Assembly (NCBI RefSeq): GCF_006442815.1
Contig: NZ_VFVL01000029.1
Span: forward strand, 1 to 64,000
DNA: 64,000 nucleotides
From: Mesorhizobium sp. B2-4-3
Lineage (GTDB): Bacteria; Pseudomonadota; Alphaproteobacteria; Rhizobiales; Rhizobiaceae
Reading direction: 5' to 3'
In this document: positions 1 through 8,952 of the stretch, piece after piece
Position numbering within the stretch: position 1 is the stretch's first letter
How the letters are laid out: each line of letters begins with the position of its first letter
The notes under the pieces: generated by a model
The model's input: the letters and a program-made list of their open reading frames with translations, nothing else
What the model was told of the DNA's origin: nothing
The model's database searches: none
Position numbers and translations under genes: made by a program

Positions 1-130
1 CCGAATCATCCCCCTTCATTCCTGACCTACGGAATCACCAACCCGGTTCCGTGCAAAGCCCTCACAAGGGGAGAAGGAGGAGCTCTATCTGGCCCTACAC
101 CTCTCCCGCGAAACCCGCTAAACACTCCGC

Positions 131-2236
131 ATGAACCACCACGCCAAGCTCCGGATTGGGCATTCTGCCTGTCCGCATGACTGTCCTTCCACCTGCGCGC
201 TCGAAGTCGAGCTGCTCGACGACAACCGCATCGGCCGCGTGCATGGCGCCAAGGCGAACAGCTATACGTCCGGCGTCGTCTGCGCCAAGGTCGCGCGCTA
301 TGCCGACCGCGTCCACCATCCCGATAGGCTGCTGAAGCCGCTGGTGCGCGCCGGCGCCAAGGGCGAGGGCGCCTGGAAGGAATCCAGCTGGGAAGCCGCG
401 CTGGACCTCGTGGCGGAAAGATTCATAGCGGCCGAGGCGAAATACGGATCGGAGACCGTCTGGCCTTATTTCTACGCCGGCACGATGGGGCTGGTGCAGC
501 GCGACGGCATCCAGCGGCTGCGCCACGCCAAGAAATATTCCGGCTTTTTCGGCTCGATCTGCACCAATCTGGCCTGGACCGGCTGGATGATGGGAGCGGG
601 TGCGCTCCGCGGCCCCGATCCGCGCGAGATGGCCAAGTCCGATTGCGTGGTGATCTGGGGCACCAATGCCGTGGTCACCCAGGTCAATGTCATGACCCAC
701 ACGACCCGAGCGCGAAAAGAGCGTGGGGCCAAGATCGTCGTCATCGACATCTATGACAACGCCACTATGAAGCAGGCCGATCTCGGCCTGGTGCTGAGGC
801 CTGGCACCGACGGCGCGCTCGCCTGCGCGGTCATGCACGTGCTGTTCCGCGATGGGCTCGCCGACCGTGCCTATCTCGAAAAATACACCGACGATCCGCG
901 CGGGCTGGAAGAGCATTTGAAGACGCGCACGCCCGAATGGGCGGCCGCTATCACCGGGCTTTCCGCCGCCGAGATCGAGGCATTCGCCCGGCTCGTCGGC
1001 ACGACGAAGAAAACCTACTTCCGCCTCGGCTACGGTTTTGCGCGCCAGCGCAACGGCTCGGTCAACATGCATGCCGCCTCCTGCATCGCCGCCGTCACCG
1101 GCGCCTGGCAGTATGAGGGCGGCGGCGCTTTCCACTCCAACTCCGGCATCTTCCAGCTGAACCAGGACGTGCTGGAAGGCACCGCGATGCGCGACCCGAA
1201 GGTGCGCTATCTCGACCATTCGCGCATCGGCCCGGTGCTGACGGGCGCGGCCGACGCGCTCTACGGCGGTCCGCCGGTGACGGCGATGCTGATCCAGAAC
1301 ACCAATCCGGCCAATGTCGCGCCGGAGCAGCGGCTGGTGAAACAGGGTTTCATGCGCGAGGATCTGTTCACCTGCGTGCACGAGCAGTTCATGACCGATA
1401 CGGCCAAGCTCGCCGATGTCGTGCTGCCGGCGACGATGTTTCTGGAGCATGACGACATCTACAAGGGCGGCGGCAACCAGCACATCACGCTCGGCCCCAA
1501 GCTGATCGAGCCGCCGGAAGGGCCGCGCACCAACCACTACGTCAATGAGGAGCTCGGCAGGCGGCTCGGCGTCGGCGACCGGCCGGGCTTCGGCCTGACC
1601 GAGCGCGAGCATATCGACATCATCCTCGGCAAGCGCGGCCTTGGCAGCTTCGACAGCCTGAAGGCTGAGAAGTGGGTCGACCTGCAGCCCGACTTCGACG
1701 ACGCGCATTTCATCAACGGCTTCGGCCATGCCGACAAGAAATTCCATTTCCGACCCAACTGGACCGGGCAGTCGGCGCCCAACCGGCCGCCGAAAAGCAT
1801 GGGCCTGTTCGGCCCGGTCGGGCGGCTGCCGGAATTCCCCGACCATGTCGAGCTGATCGAGGTGGCGGATGAGGAGCATCCGTTTCGCCTGGCGACGTCG
1901 CCGGCGCGCAACTTCCTCAATTCCAGCTTTGCCGAGACGCCGGTCTCGAAGGCCAAGGAAGGCCAGCCCGAGCTGCTCATCCACCGCGAAGATGCAGCAG
2001 TGCTCGGCATCGAGGATGGCGGCCGCGTCGAGGTCGGCAACCGGCGCGGCGACGTGGTGCTGCATGCCAGGTTCTTCGACGGCGTGAAGCGCGGCGTGGT
2101 GATCGCCGAAGGCATCTGGCCGAACAGCGCGCATGAGCGCGGCGAGGGCATCAATGTGCTGACCGGCGCCGACGCCCCGGCGCCGTATGGCGGCGCCGCC
2201 GTTCACGACAACAAGGTGTGGCTCAGGGCGCTTTGA
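131..2236 (+). CDS. Molybdopterin-dependent oxidoreductase, 4Fe-4S type
   Basis: A 701-residue member of the bis-MGD molybdopterin oxidoreductase (DMSO reductase) superfamily. The N-terminus carries the cysteines of a 4Fe-4S site at residues 14, 18, 22 and 51 (ACPHDCPSTC, then VVCAK). The catalytic domain follows, and the C-terminal molybdopterin dinucleotide-binding domain starts near residue 580 (FRLATSPARNFLNSSF). I see no Tat signal, so a cytoplasmic enzyme is likely. The substrate cannot be told from sequence; such stand-alone proteins are usually just called molybdopterin oxidoreductases. The ATG at 131 has only a weak upstream ribosome site. The long antisense frame over the gene is a high-GC shadow. 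Confidence 0.9.
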   Translation: MNHHAKLRIGHSACPHDCPSTCALEVELLDDNRIGRVHGAKANSYTSGVVCAKVARYADRVHHPDRLLKPLVRAGAKGEGAWKESSWEAALDLVAERFIAAEAKYGSETVWPYFYAGTMGLVQRDGIQRLRHAKKYSGFFGSICTNLAWTGWMMGAGALRGPDPREMAKSDCVVIWGTNAVVTQVNVMTHTTRARKERGAKIVVIDIYDNATMKQADLGLVLRPGTDGALACAVMHVLFRDGLADRAYLEKYTDDPRGLEEHLKTRTPEWAAAITGLSAAEIEAFARLVGTTKKTYFRLGYGFARQRNGSVNMHAASCIAAVTGAWQYEGGGAFHSNSGIFQLNQDVLEGTAMRDPKVRYLDHSRIGPVLTGAADALYGGPPVTAMLIQNTNPANVAPEQRLVKQGFMREDLFTCVHEQFMTDTAKLADVVLPATMFLEHDDIYKGGGNQHITLGPKLIEPPEGPRTNHYVNEELGRRLGVGDRPGFGLTEREHIDIILGKRGLGSFDSLKAEKWVDLQPDFDDAHFINGFGHADKKFHFRPNWTGQSAPNRPPKSMGLFGPVGRLPEFPDHVELIEVADEEHPFRLATSPARNFLNSSFAETPVSKAKEGQPELLIHREDAAVLGIEDGGRVEVGNRRGDVVLHARFFDGVKRGVVIAEGIWPNSAHERGEGINVLTGADAPAPYGGAAVHDNKVWLRAL

Positions 2237-2266
2237 CCGCTTCGTGGTCTGCCATTGCCTGGCGGC

Positions 2267-2485
2267 TCACCAAGTGGGGTCTCGGCCTTTGAGATCATCG
2301 TCCGGGACGACCGGCGGTTGGCGACCAAGACTGGCGTAGGGGTCCACGTAAGCCATCTTGAGTGCATCGCCTACCAAACCGGATATGGCATTGAGCGATG
2401 CGCCGATTGCAAGCCTCGGAAAGCTTCGCCGCAGCAGTTTAAAGCGTCGGACTATGATCGGGCCTGTGGTGAGGATGTCAGCCAT
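2267..2485 (-). CDS. Conserved-looking 72-residue protein of unknown function
   Basis: A small protein beginning MADILTTGPIIVRRF. I chose the ATG at 2485 because a perfect AGGAGG (2491-2496 on the opposite strand) sits 5 bases upstream; longer frame starts lack this. The middle (residues 18-37, basic then small and hydrophobic) could form an amphipathic helix, and the C-terminus is rich in Asp and Pro. No domain is recognised. It is divergent from the winged-helix regulator at 2659, and the shared 173-base gap carries near-direct repeats, so it may be a target of that regulator. The function is unknown. Confidence 0.7.
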   Translation of the reverse strand: MADILTTGPIIVRRFKLLRRSFPRLAIGASLNAISGLVGDALKMAYVDPYASLGRQPPVVPDDDLKGRDPTW

Positions 2486-2558
2486 GATGTCCTCCTGAAC
2501 GGCGACAATGGCACTGCCTCGCACGCAGGTCCTTGGCTTGAACCTGAAGAGTCTTGTA

Positions 2559-2616
2559 CGGCTCTGAAATTGCCTGAAGCGAAGAATCCCGAACGGCCCT
2601 GAAGTTCGCCTTCAGG
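2559..2616. promoter_or_regulatory. Near-direct repeats in a divergent promoter region
   Basis: Two similar blocks, CGGCTCTGAAATTGCCTGAAG (from 2559) and CGGCCCTGAAGTTCGCCTTCAG (from 2594, given here in part), lie 35 bases apart between the 72-residue gene and the regulator start. Spacing near 3.3 helical turns on one DNA face would suit a winged-helix regulator. This is pattern reading only. Confidence 0.3.
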
Positions 2617-2658
2617 GTCATCTTGGATTATCTTGACCGCGAGGGTGGTTCTTGGCCA

Positions 2659-4146
2659 ATGGACTTGGAGTTTGGGAACTATCGTTTGAGACGAGCCGAA
2701 CGGCAGTTGCTGGGTCCGAAAGGGCCGGTGGAGCTTTCGGGGCGTTCCTTCGACATCCTCGCCATGTTGCTCGACAGGCCCGATGAGGTGATCGGCAAGA
2801 CCGAACTTTTCGATGCGGTCTGGCCCGGCGTGGTGGTGGAGGAGAACACGCTGCAGGTCCACATTTCGGCGCTGCGAAAACTGCTGTCTGCCGAGATTAT
2901 CGCAACCGTACATGGTCGCGGTTATAAATATGCGGGCCCCAGGCCCTTTGCGGTTACGGCAGATGGCACGGCGCCGCCCAGGCCGTCCATCGCCATACTT
3001 CCCTTCGACAACATGAGCGGTGACCCGGAGCAAGACTATTTCAGCGACGGAATTACCGAAGACATCATCGTCGAGCTCGGCAAATATAAGGAGTTTCTGG
3101 TCATTGCGCGGAACTCCTCCTTCCAGTTTCGCGGCAAGGCGCATGAGCCGGCAGAGGTGGCGAGCAAGCTTGGCGTCCAATATGTCGTCGAAGGCAGCGT
3201 GCGGAAGATCGGCAACAGGGTGCGGATCGCAGTACAGCTAACCGATGCGTCGTCGATGGCTCATATCTGGGGCGAACACTACGACCGGGAACTCGACGAC
3301 ATTTTCGCCATCCAGGACGAAATCACCCGGATGATCGCGGCGCGTCTGGCCCGGCAGGCCAGAACCGCGATCGCGTCGCGCGCCAGGGCCCGGCCGACCA
3401 ACAACATGTCGGCCTACGAGTTTTACCTACGGGCGCTGCAACTGGCGGCCGTCTATGACACGGTGCTCGAAGCGGAACCATTCCTGCGCCAGGCTGTAAA
3501 GCTCGATCCGCAGTTTGCCGCCGCCCACGCCATGCTCAGCTTTGTGGAGTCGATCAAGTACTATTGGGACTACAACAATCCCGGCCATTTGCATTCCGGA
3601 CTGGCGATCGCGAGAACGGCGTTGGACCTTGATCCCGACGAGGCCTATGGGCATCTCGCCACCGGCTTCGCTCACTTGTACCTGCGCCAGTTCAAGCAAG
3701 CTGAATTCAGCCTTGACCGGGCCGTCACGCTCAATCCGAACGATCCGTTCATTCTCAGCATCCGCGCTATTTTCCTCAATCACACGGACAGGCCGGAGCA
3801 AGGGCTTGATGAAATAACCGAAGCCCAGCGCCGCGATCCATACGCCGTGGGATGGTATGACGACTTCCGCGGCGTCCTGCTGACGACGGCTGGGCGATAT
3901 CGCGAGGCGGCTGCCTGCTACGCGAAAATGGCGACTGTAACACCGTGGTCGCTCATTCGTCTTATCATCTGCCATTCCGAACTCGGCGAAATCAGGCAAG
4001 CGCAAGACATCCTGGCAAAGATCAAGGCGCATTATCGCGGAATGAGCCTCGACCAGATCATCGATACCGAAGTGGATTTCTACCAGGATGCCGCCATATG
4101 CAGGCGCTATCGCGCGATCCTGGAGCGCGTCGACAAGGCGGGATAG
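2659..4146 (+). CDS. Winged-helix regulator with TolB-like and TPR domains
   Basis: About 495 residues in three parts. Residues 1-95 are an OmpR/CadC-type winged-helix DNA-binding domain (GRSFDILAMLLDRP, then VHISALRKLL). Residues 108-235 are the TolB-N-like domain common in adenylate-cyclase-like regulators (IAILPFDNMSGDPEQDYFSD). Residues 255-480 are tetratricopeptide repeats. There is no receiver domain and no obvious membrane segment, so this is a one-component regulator sensing an unknown ligand or partner. A TTG at 2623 would add 12 residues, but the domain begins right at the ATG at 2659, so I prefer that start. It is divergent from the 72-residue gene. Confidence 0.85.
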   Translation: MDLEFGNYRLRRAERQLLGPKGPVELSGRSFDILAMLLDRPDEVIGKTELFDAVWPGVVVEENTLQVHISALRKLLSAEIIATVHGRGYKYAGPRPFAVTADGTAPPRPSIAILPFDNMSGDPEQDYFSDGITEDIIVELGKYKEFLVIARNSSFQFRGKAHEPAEVASKLGVQYVVEGSVRKIGNRVRIAVQLTDASSMAHIWGEHYDRELDDIFAIQDEITRMIAARLARQARTAIASRARARPTNNMSAYEFYLRALQLAAVYDTVLEAEPFLRQAVKLDPQFAAAHAMLSFVESIKYYWDYNNPGHLHSGLAIARTALDLDPDEAYGHLATGFAHLYLRQFKQAEFSLDRAVTLNPNDPFILSIRAIFLNHTDRPEQGLDEITEAQRRDPYAVGWYDDFRGVLLTTAGRYREAAACYAKMATVTPWSLIRLIICHSELGEIRQAQDILAKIKAHYRGMSLDQIIDTEVDFYQDAAICRRYRAILERVDKAG

Positions 4147-4177
4147 CCCGGTTTGCGGCCCGCTTACCGCTGCCTGG

Positions 4178-6931
4178 CTACTTCGCCGCCTGCGCATCCA
4201 GAGCCTTGATCTGCTCCGCGGCCGCCTTGCGCGCCGCCGCATCGGTGCCGGATGCACCCTTGTCCTTGGCATAGGCGATCAGCGCAGTGCGCGTGTCCTC
4301 GTCGCATCCATCCTCGCCCACGCCGTCGATGCCGGCCTTGCGGGCAGCGGCCAGCACGGAGTCGCAGGCGTCCGGCGCGAAGGCGAACTGGCCCATGATG
4401 GCGCCGAGCGTCAGGGGATCCTGCAGGCGCGGATCGTCGCGGATGGCCCGCAGCGTGGCGTTGCCCACCGCTTTCGATTTCCGGTCCTGCGTGATCTGCG
4501 TCAGGTCGAAGATGAACTCGAACTCCGGCTTGTCGACGCCTTCGGGCTTCGACACCAGGATGTCGAGCGCATAGCGGGTGATCTCGTCCGGCGTGACCAC
4601 CGACCGGATGGCCCTCGCCTGATGGTAGTTGTGCACCAGCGCCCAGCGCGAGGGGAGGTCGCCATAGCGGGCGAGCGTGCTGAGCTGCTTGATGGCGGCA
4701 AGCTTCTGCTTGTCGGTTTTGGCCGCCTGCGCCTGCGTGAAGACCTTGTCGCGGACGCGGTTGAGGACCTCCGCGTCGATCCCACCCGCTGCCGGCGCGG
4801 CCTGCTGCGCCGCCGCGGTCTGTGCGGGGATTTCGGCGAGCGGGCCCTTGGCGTCGACCCAGGCGGCCAGCGCCTTGCGCGCGTCAGGGCCGAAATAACC
4901 CTTCGGCTCGCCGGTATAAAAACCTTCGCTCTTCAGCGTCGTCTCGATCGCGGCGCGGATCTCGTCGGGCAGCGCCTTGCCGATACCGACGAGGTTGTCT
5001 TCCGCGAGCCCCGCCGGCGCCTCGCGAAAAGCGTCCATCACCGCGGTCGCGATCGCCGCCGTTCCGGCGCTGGAGGCAGGTCCGGAAAAGAGGCCGCTCA
5101 GTTCGATGCTTGCCGTGTCGTTGCCGAGCACGCCGGCGCCCATCCTGCCGATGCCGTCATTGTAAAGCGCGATGCGGTCGGTGATGCCTTCGCGCAGCGT
5201 CATCAGATGATCGAAACTGTCGAAGGTGAAGGCATTGGCGAGCTTGCTCTTTGCCTGGAGTGAGCCCAGCCGCGCCGCCTCGCGCCACGCATGCAGGCGC
5301 TCGCGCGGGTTCTTGTCGATGCCGACACCGTCGGCATAGGCATCGCCGAGCAGCACCATCGCCTCGACGCTGCCGAGATTGGCGGCGTTGATCAGCATCG
5401 CGGTCGCCTTTGCATCATCCTGCGGATAGACCACGCCTTTGCGCAGAAGCTTGGCCTGCAGCAGATAGGCCTGTTGCTCTTTCTTGGCCTCGCCTTCGTC
5501 GATCAGGGCTTTCAGCTGATCGTCGCTCAGACCGTCGTCGCGGCGCGACGGGCGGTAGCTGGTCGAATCGAGATTGGCATATTGCGTCGAGGCATAGAGC
5601 CAGAGCGCCTCGCGGTCGCCGCTATCGGCCAGCGGCTTCAGCATAGCGCGCGCCAAATCCTCATTCTTGAACTGCTGATCGTCCGACAGCTGCAGCCGTG
5701 CCAGCGCCAGCGCCGCGCCGGGTTCGCCGGCCTCGGCGCCGTCGCTCAAGCGCTCGATCAACTGGCCCGGATTGTCGATCTGGACGCCGTCATAGTCGGG
5801 AAGTAGTCTCGCAAGCCGGATACTGGCATCGAGGTCCCAGGGGGCGTTCAGCAATTGGATCGCTTCACGCGGCTGCCGACCGACGAACTTGCCGTCCATG
5901 AGCAGGCCGGCGAGTTCCGGCCCGGCCTCGGCGACATTCTTGGTGGCGGCACGCAGCATGGCGATGGCGCGCTTGCCGTCGGCGGGGCCGCCTTCGCCCT
6001 TGGCTAGCATGTCGGCCAGCATCGGTATGGCATATTGATCGCTGCCGACGCGCGCCTCCAGCAACTGCCTGGCCTTCGCCGCGTCCTGCGAGGTCCCGCG
6101 GCCCAGCCGCAGCGCCTTGATGTAAGCCAGCGCCGATCCTCCGGAGCCGTTGGTTCCGGCCTGGAAATCCGTCTCGACGGCATGAAAGGCCTTTTGCTGC
6201 TCGTCGCTCGTGAAGCCGTCCTCCGTCAGCGTCGTCCGTGCAATCAGCAGCGGCATGGCGGCGCGGAACTGGTTGTCCCATTCGCCGGGCGACTGACCCT
6301 GAGCCGGCGCGTCGATGACGCGTTGCGCGGTCTCGACCACCTTATGCGCGTCGCGGCGCAGCAGCGGCCCTTCGATATACTGACGGAGCAGCGTCTCGAG
6401 CGCCGTGAGATGACCGGCAGCGCCCGCCTTCTGCAAGGCATCGAGCGCCATCTCCCGTGTGACCGGCGGTGGACCGGCGTCGGCGCCGTCGTGCCGATGC
6501 ACCGAATAGACCTCGTAGAGTAGGTAATTCGCCTCGGAACTGCCGCCGTCGGCGAGCAGCTTGATCTGCGGCAGGAGAAAGGTAAGCCCCGGCTGGTTGA
6601 GCGCGACCTGGACCCGAAGCCATTCAAGCGCCAACCGCTTTTCCTGCGGCGCGCCGAGCATCGCTGCCTGGCATTTGTCGGCCAGGATTTTGAGCTTGCT
6701 GAGATCAAAGTCTTGCGGGAAGAGCTTGCCATATTGGATAGGCGGCGCCTTGGCCTCAGGATCGAGCGGCACGGAAGCGCCCCGGTCGCAGACGCTGATC
6801 GCCTCGGCGAGCGCGGCGTTCTTCGCCGCATCGTCAGGCTTGTCGGAAGACGCCTGCGCCCCCAAGGCCTCGCCGGCAAGCGGCGTCAAGGCGAGGCAGG
6901 AAAGAACCAGGACATGCACTGGCCGCAGCAT
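4178..6931 (-). CDS. Secreted Sel1/TPR-repeat protein with peptidoglycan-binding-like segment
   Basis: A protein of about 917 residues with a clear Sec signal peptide (MLRPVHVLVLSCLALTPLAG, cleavage near ALG-AQA). The body is a long alpha-helical solenoid with Sel1-like units, for example AMVLLGDAYADGVGIDKNP. Near residue 670 a segment resembles a peptidoglycan-binding or lytic-transglycosylase-associated fold (AIETTLKSEGFYTGEPKGYF). A periplasmic scaffold or envelope-signalling role is plausible, but no partner is encoded nearby. The start at 6931 is chosen for the signal peptide and the GAGGGGG-like ribosome site; an upstream ATG at 6973 would put a polar stretch before the signal. The gene is convergent with the regulator. 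Confidence 0.8.
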   Translation of the reverse strand: MLRPVHVLVLSCLALTPLAGEALGAQASSDKPDDAAKNAALAEAISVCDRGASVPLDPEAKAPPIQYGKLFPQDFDLSKLKILADKCQAAMLGAPQEKRLALEWLRVQVALNQPGLTFLLPQIKLLADGGSSEANYLLYEVYSVHRHDGADAGPPPVTREMALDALQKAGAAGHLTALETLLRQYIEGPLLRRDAHKVVETAQRVIDAPAQGQSPGEWDNQFRAAMPLLIARTTLTEDGFTSDEQQKAFHAVETDFQAGTNGSGGSALAYIKALRLGRGTSQDAAKARQLLEARVGSDQYAIPMLADMLAKGEGGPADGKRAIAMLRAATKNVAEAGPELAGLLMDGKFVGRQPREAIQLLNAPWDLDASIRLARLLPDYDGVQIDNPGQLIERLSDGAEAGEPGAALALARLQLSDDQQFKNEDLARAMLKPLADSGDREALWLYASTQYANLDSTSYRPSRRDDGLSDDQLKALIDEGEAKKEQQAYLLQAKLLRKGVVYPQDDAKATAMLINAANLGSVEAMVLLGDAYADGVGIDKNPRERLHAWREAARLGSLQAKSKLANAFTFDSFDHLMTLREGITDRIALYNDGIGRMGAGVLGNDTASIELSGLFSGPASSAGTAAIATAVMDAFREAPAGLAEDNLVGIGKALPDEIRAAIETTLKSEGFYTGEPKGYFGPDARKALAAWVDAKGPLAEIPAQTAAAQQAAPAAGGIDAEVLNRVRDKVFTQAQAAKTDKQKLAAIKQLSTLARYGDLPSRWALVHNYHQARAIRSVVTPDEITRYALDILVSKPEGVDKPEFEFIFDLTQITQDRKSKAVGNATLRAIRDDPRLQDPLTLGAIMGQFAFAPDACDSVLAAARKAGIDGVGEDGCDEDTRTALIAYAKDKGASGTDAAARKAAAEQIKALDAQAAK

Positions 6932-7133
6932 GGGCGTCCCCCTCGGACACGGTCCGGGTGCTGCCGGACACACAGGCGCTAAATTAGCACATCGAGCGAG
7001 TGATGATGAGTGTGGCGCTTCACATTCGCGGCCGGTCCGGCGCCGGCCTTGCCATCTGGCCCAAGCGCCTCTCGTCGCGCCCGCCAGCTCCGGCGTCTAT
7101 AGAGGCAACAGTTGCGGATCAGTGGAGGATGTC

Positions 7134-7935
7134 GTGGCAAAAATCTCGCTTCTGGGCATTCCGCATGACGAGAATTCGTCCTATTTGCGCGGGCCAGCCG
7201 AGGCGCCGCCGCTGATCCGGCGAACTCGCAAGCGACGCCTACACTTCATGGTCGGAAACAGGCTTCGACCTGATGGACCGCTTCGTCGATCACGGCGACA
7301 TCGATTTTACCCAACCCGGCGACCCGTGGCAGCGGATCGAAAGCGAAGTTGGCCGCGCTCTCGACGCCGGCCATCCGCTGATCTCGCTCGGCGGCGATCA
7401 TGCGATCTCTTGGCCCATACTGCGTGGCGTTCGCCGCCGCCATCGCAACCTGACGATCGTCCATATCGACGCGCATCCGGACATCTATCATGCCTATGAA
7501 GACAATCCGCGCTCGCACACCTCGCCCTTTGCCCGCGTCATGGAGGAGAAGCTGGCCGACCGGCTGATCCAGATCGGCCTGCGCACCGTCAACGATCACC
7601 ATCGCGACCAGTTCAAGCGCTTCGGCGTCGAGGTGGTGGAGATGCGGCATTTCAGGGAAGGGCTGCAGCTCGACCTCAAGACGCCCGTCTATATCTCGAT
7701 GGACATCGACGCTCTCGATCCGGCCTTCGCCCCCGGCATCTCGTACCGCGAGCCGGGCGGCTTCACCACCCGCCAGGTCATCGGCCTGATCCAGGCAATA
7801 GACCAACGAATAGTCGCCGCCGACGTGGTCGAATACAATCCGCGCCAGGACCTCTCCAACGTGACGGCGCTGGTCGCCGCCAAGCTGGTCAAGGAAATCG
7901 CCGGTATGATGCTGAAGACCAACGGCGCCGCCTGA
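7134..7935 (+). pseudogene. Arginase/agmatinase-family ureohydrolase, frameshifted near 7220
   Basis: The reading starts at GTG 7134 (VAKISLLGIPHDENSSYL), a canonical ureohydrolase beginning. At about 7218-7223 the frame is lost: two bases seem missing from a CGCG-like run, after which GAACTCGCAAGC resumes in the +1 frame (ELASDAYTSW) and runs intact to 7935. All manganese-binding motifs lie in the second part: LGGDHAISWP, VHIDAHPD and SMDIDALDP. The fold hydrolyses guanidino compounds such as arginine, agmatine or formiminoglutamate; which one cannot be told. If the shift is real, the product would be broken or would restart at ATG 7273, lacking about 46 residues. It may also be a sequence error, since the rest shows no decay. 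Confidence 0.75.
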
Positions 7936-8010
7936 ATCAACGCTTGAATCAATTTGTCAGGGCGGCGTGCTAGAGGATTGTTACGACTCGGGCTTTCGAC
8001 AAGGATCGCC

Positions 8011-8787
8011 ATGCCGCAGCCGCTCAGGATAGCCGTCGCCGGCGCGCTCGGCCGCATGGGCCGGCAGATGGCGCAAACCGTCACGGCCGATCCGCGGCTG
8101 CAGCTCGTCGCGCGCTTCCATCGGCCTGGCAGCATGGGCAAGGGGCTCCTCGATCGCGACGAAGCGCTGGCGCTTGCCGACGTGGTCGTCGATTTCACCA
8201 CGCCTGCGGCTTCAGCCGAGTTGGCCAAGGCCTGCGCCGCGCGCGGCGGTCCGGCGCTGGTGATCGGCTCGACAGGTTTCAACGCCTCGGAGCTGGCGGC
8301 AATCGCCGAGGCGGCGAAGAAGATCGCCGTCGTGCGCTCCGGAAGCTATTCGCTAGGGCTCAACATGCTGACCGGGCTGGTCGAGCAGGCGGCGAGGGTG
8401 CTTGACCCCGACGATTGCGACATCGAGATCCTCGAAGCGCATCACCGCATGAAGGTCGACGCACCGTCGGGCACGGCGCTGATGCTCGGCGATGCGGCGG
8501 CGCGCGGGCGCGGCGTCGAGCTGGACAATGTGGCGAAGCGCACCCGCGACGGCCTCGTCGGTCCGCGCCCAACCGGCGAGATCGGCTTTGCCGTGCTGCG
8601 CGGCGGCAGCATCGTCGGCGAGCACAGCGTGAGCTTCCTCACCGAAGGCGAGACGCTCACGCTCTCGCATGCCGCCGGCGATCGCTCGATGTTCGCGCGC
8701 GGCGCCATCGCCGCGGCACTCTGGGTCGCCGGGCGGCCACCGAGCGAATATGATATGCGCGACGTTCTCGGCTTCACTGCCTCGTGA
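8011..8787 (+). CDS. dapB: 4-hydroxy-tetrahydrodipicolinate reductase
   Basis: A 258-residue protein reducing hydroxy-tetrahydrodipicolinate with NAD(P)H in the diaminopimelate/lysine pathway, in the cytoplasm. The nucleotide-binding loop GALGRMGR is at 11-18. The family signature EAHHRMKVDAPSGTAL is at 142-157, with the catalytic His pair and Lys. The length fits DapB. I chose ATG 8011, preceded by AAGGA, over the upstream in-frame start at 7954, whose extra residues look non-coding. It is the only lysine-pathway gene here. A second, divergent DapB paralogue elsewhere in the genome is possible. Confidence 0.93.
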   Translation: MPQPLRIAVAGALGRMGRQMAQTVTADPRLQLVARFHRPGSMGKGLLDRDEALALADVVVDFTTPAASAELAKACAARGGPALVIGSTGFNASELAAIAEAAKKIAVVRSGSYSLGLNMLTGLVEQAARVLDPDDCDIEILEAHHRMKVDAPSGTALMLGDAAARGRGVELDNVAKRTRDGLVGPRPTGEIGFAVLRGGSIVGEHSVSFLTEGETLTLSHAAGDRSMFARGAIAAALWVAGRPPSEYDMRDVLGFTAS

Positions 8788-8952
8788 CCGGGAACCACGC
8801 CGGATTCCGTTCCACCGCCGCTAAAACGGCTGAAAGCCAGCTGAAAGCTTGGCCATGCCATGACGGTTTTGTGGCGTTCGCCACATGAGCGGCCTGGGAG
8901 CGGCCGGCAGGAGGAAATGCGGCGCCGCGCGCCGCCCAGCGGAGGAAGTTAC

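Noticed and set aside
95..2206. A 703-residue open frame antisense to the molybdopterin oxidoreductase
   Set aside because: High GC keeps antisense frames open. The sense strand has the Fe-S cysteines and family motifs; the antisense product has no recognisable domain and is His/Arg/Gly-rich as expected for a shadow.
4088..5263. A 391-residue plus-strand frame over the Sel1-repeat gene
   Set aside because: A shadow of the secreted protein on the other strand; no ribosome site and no domain.
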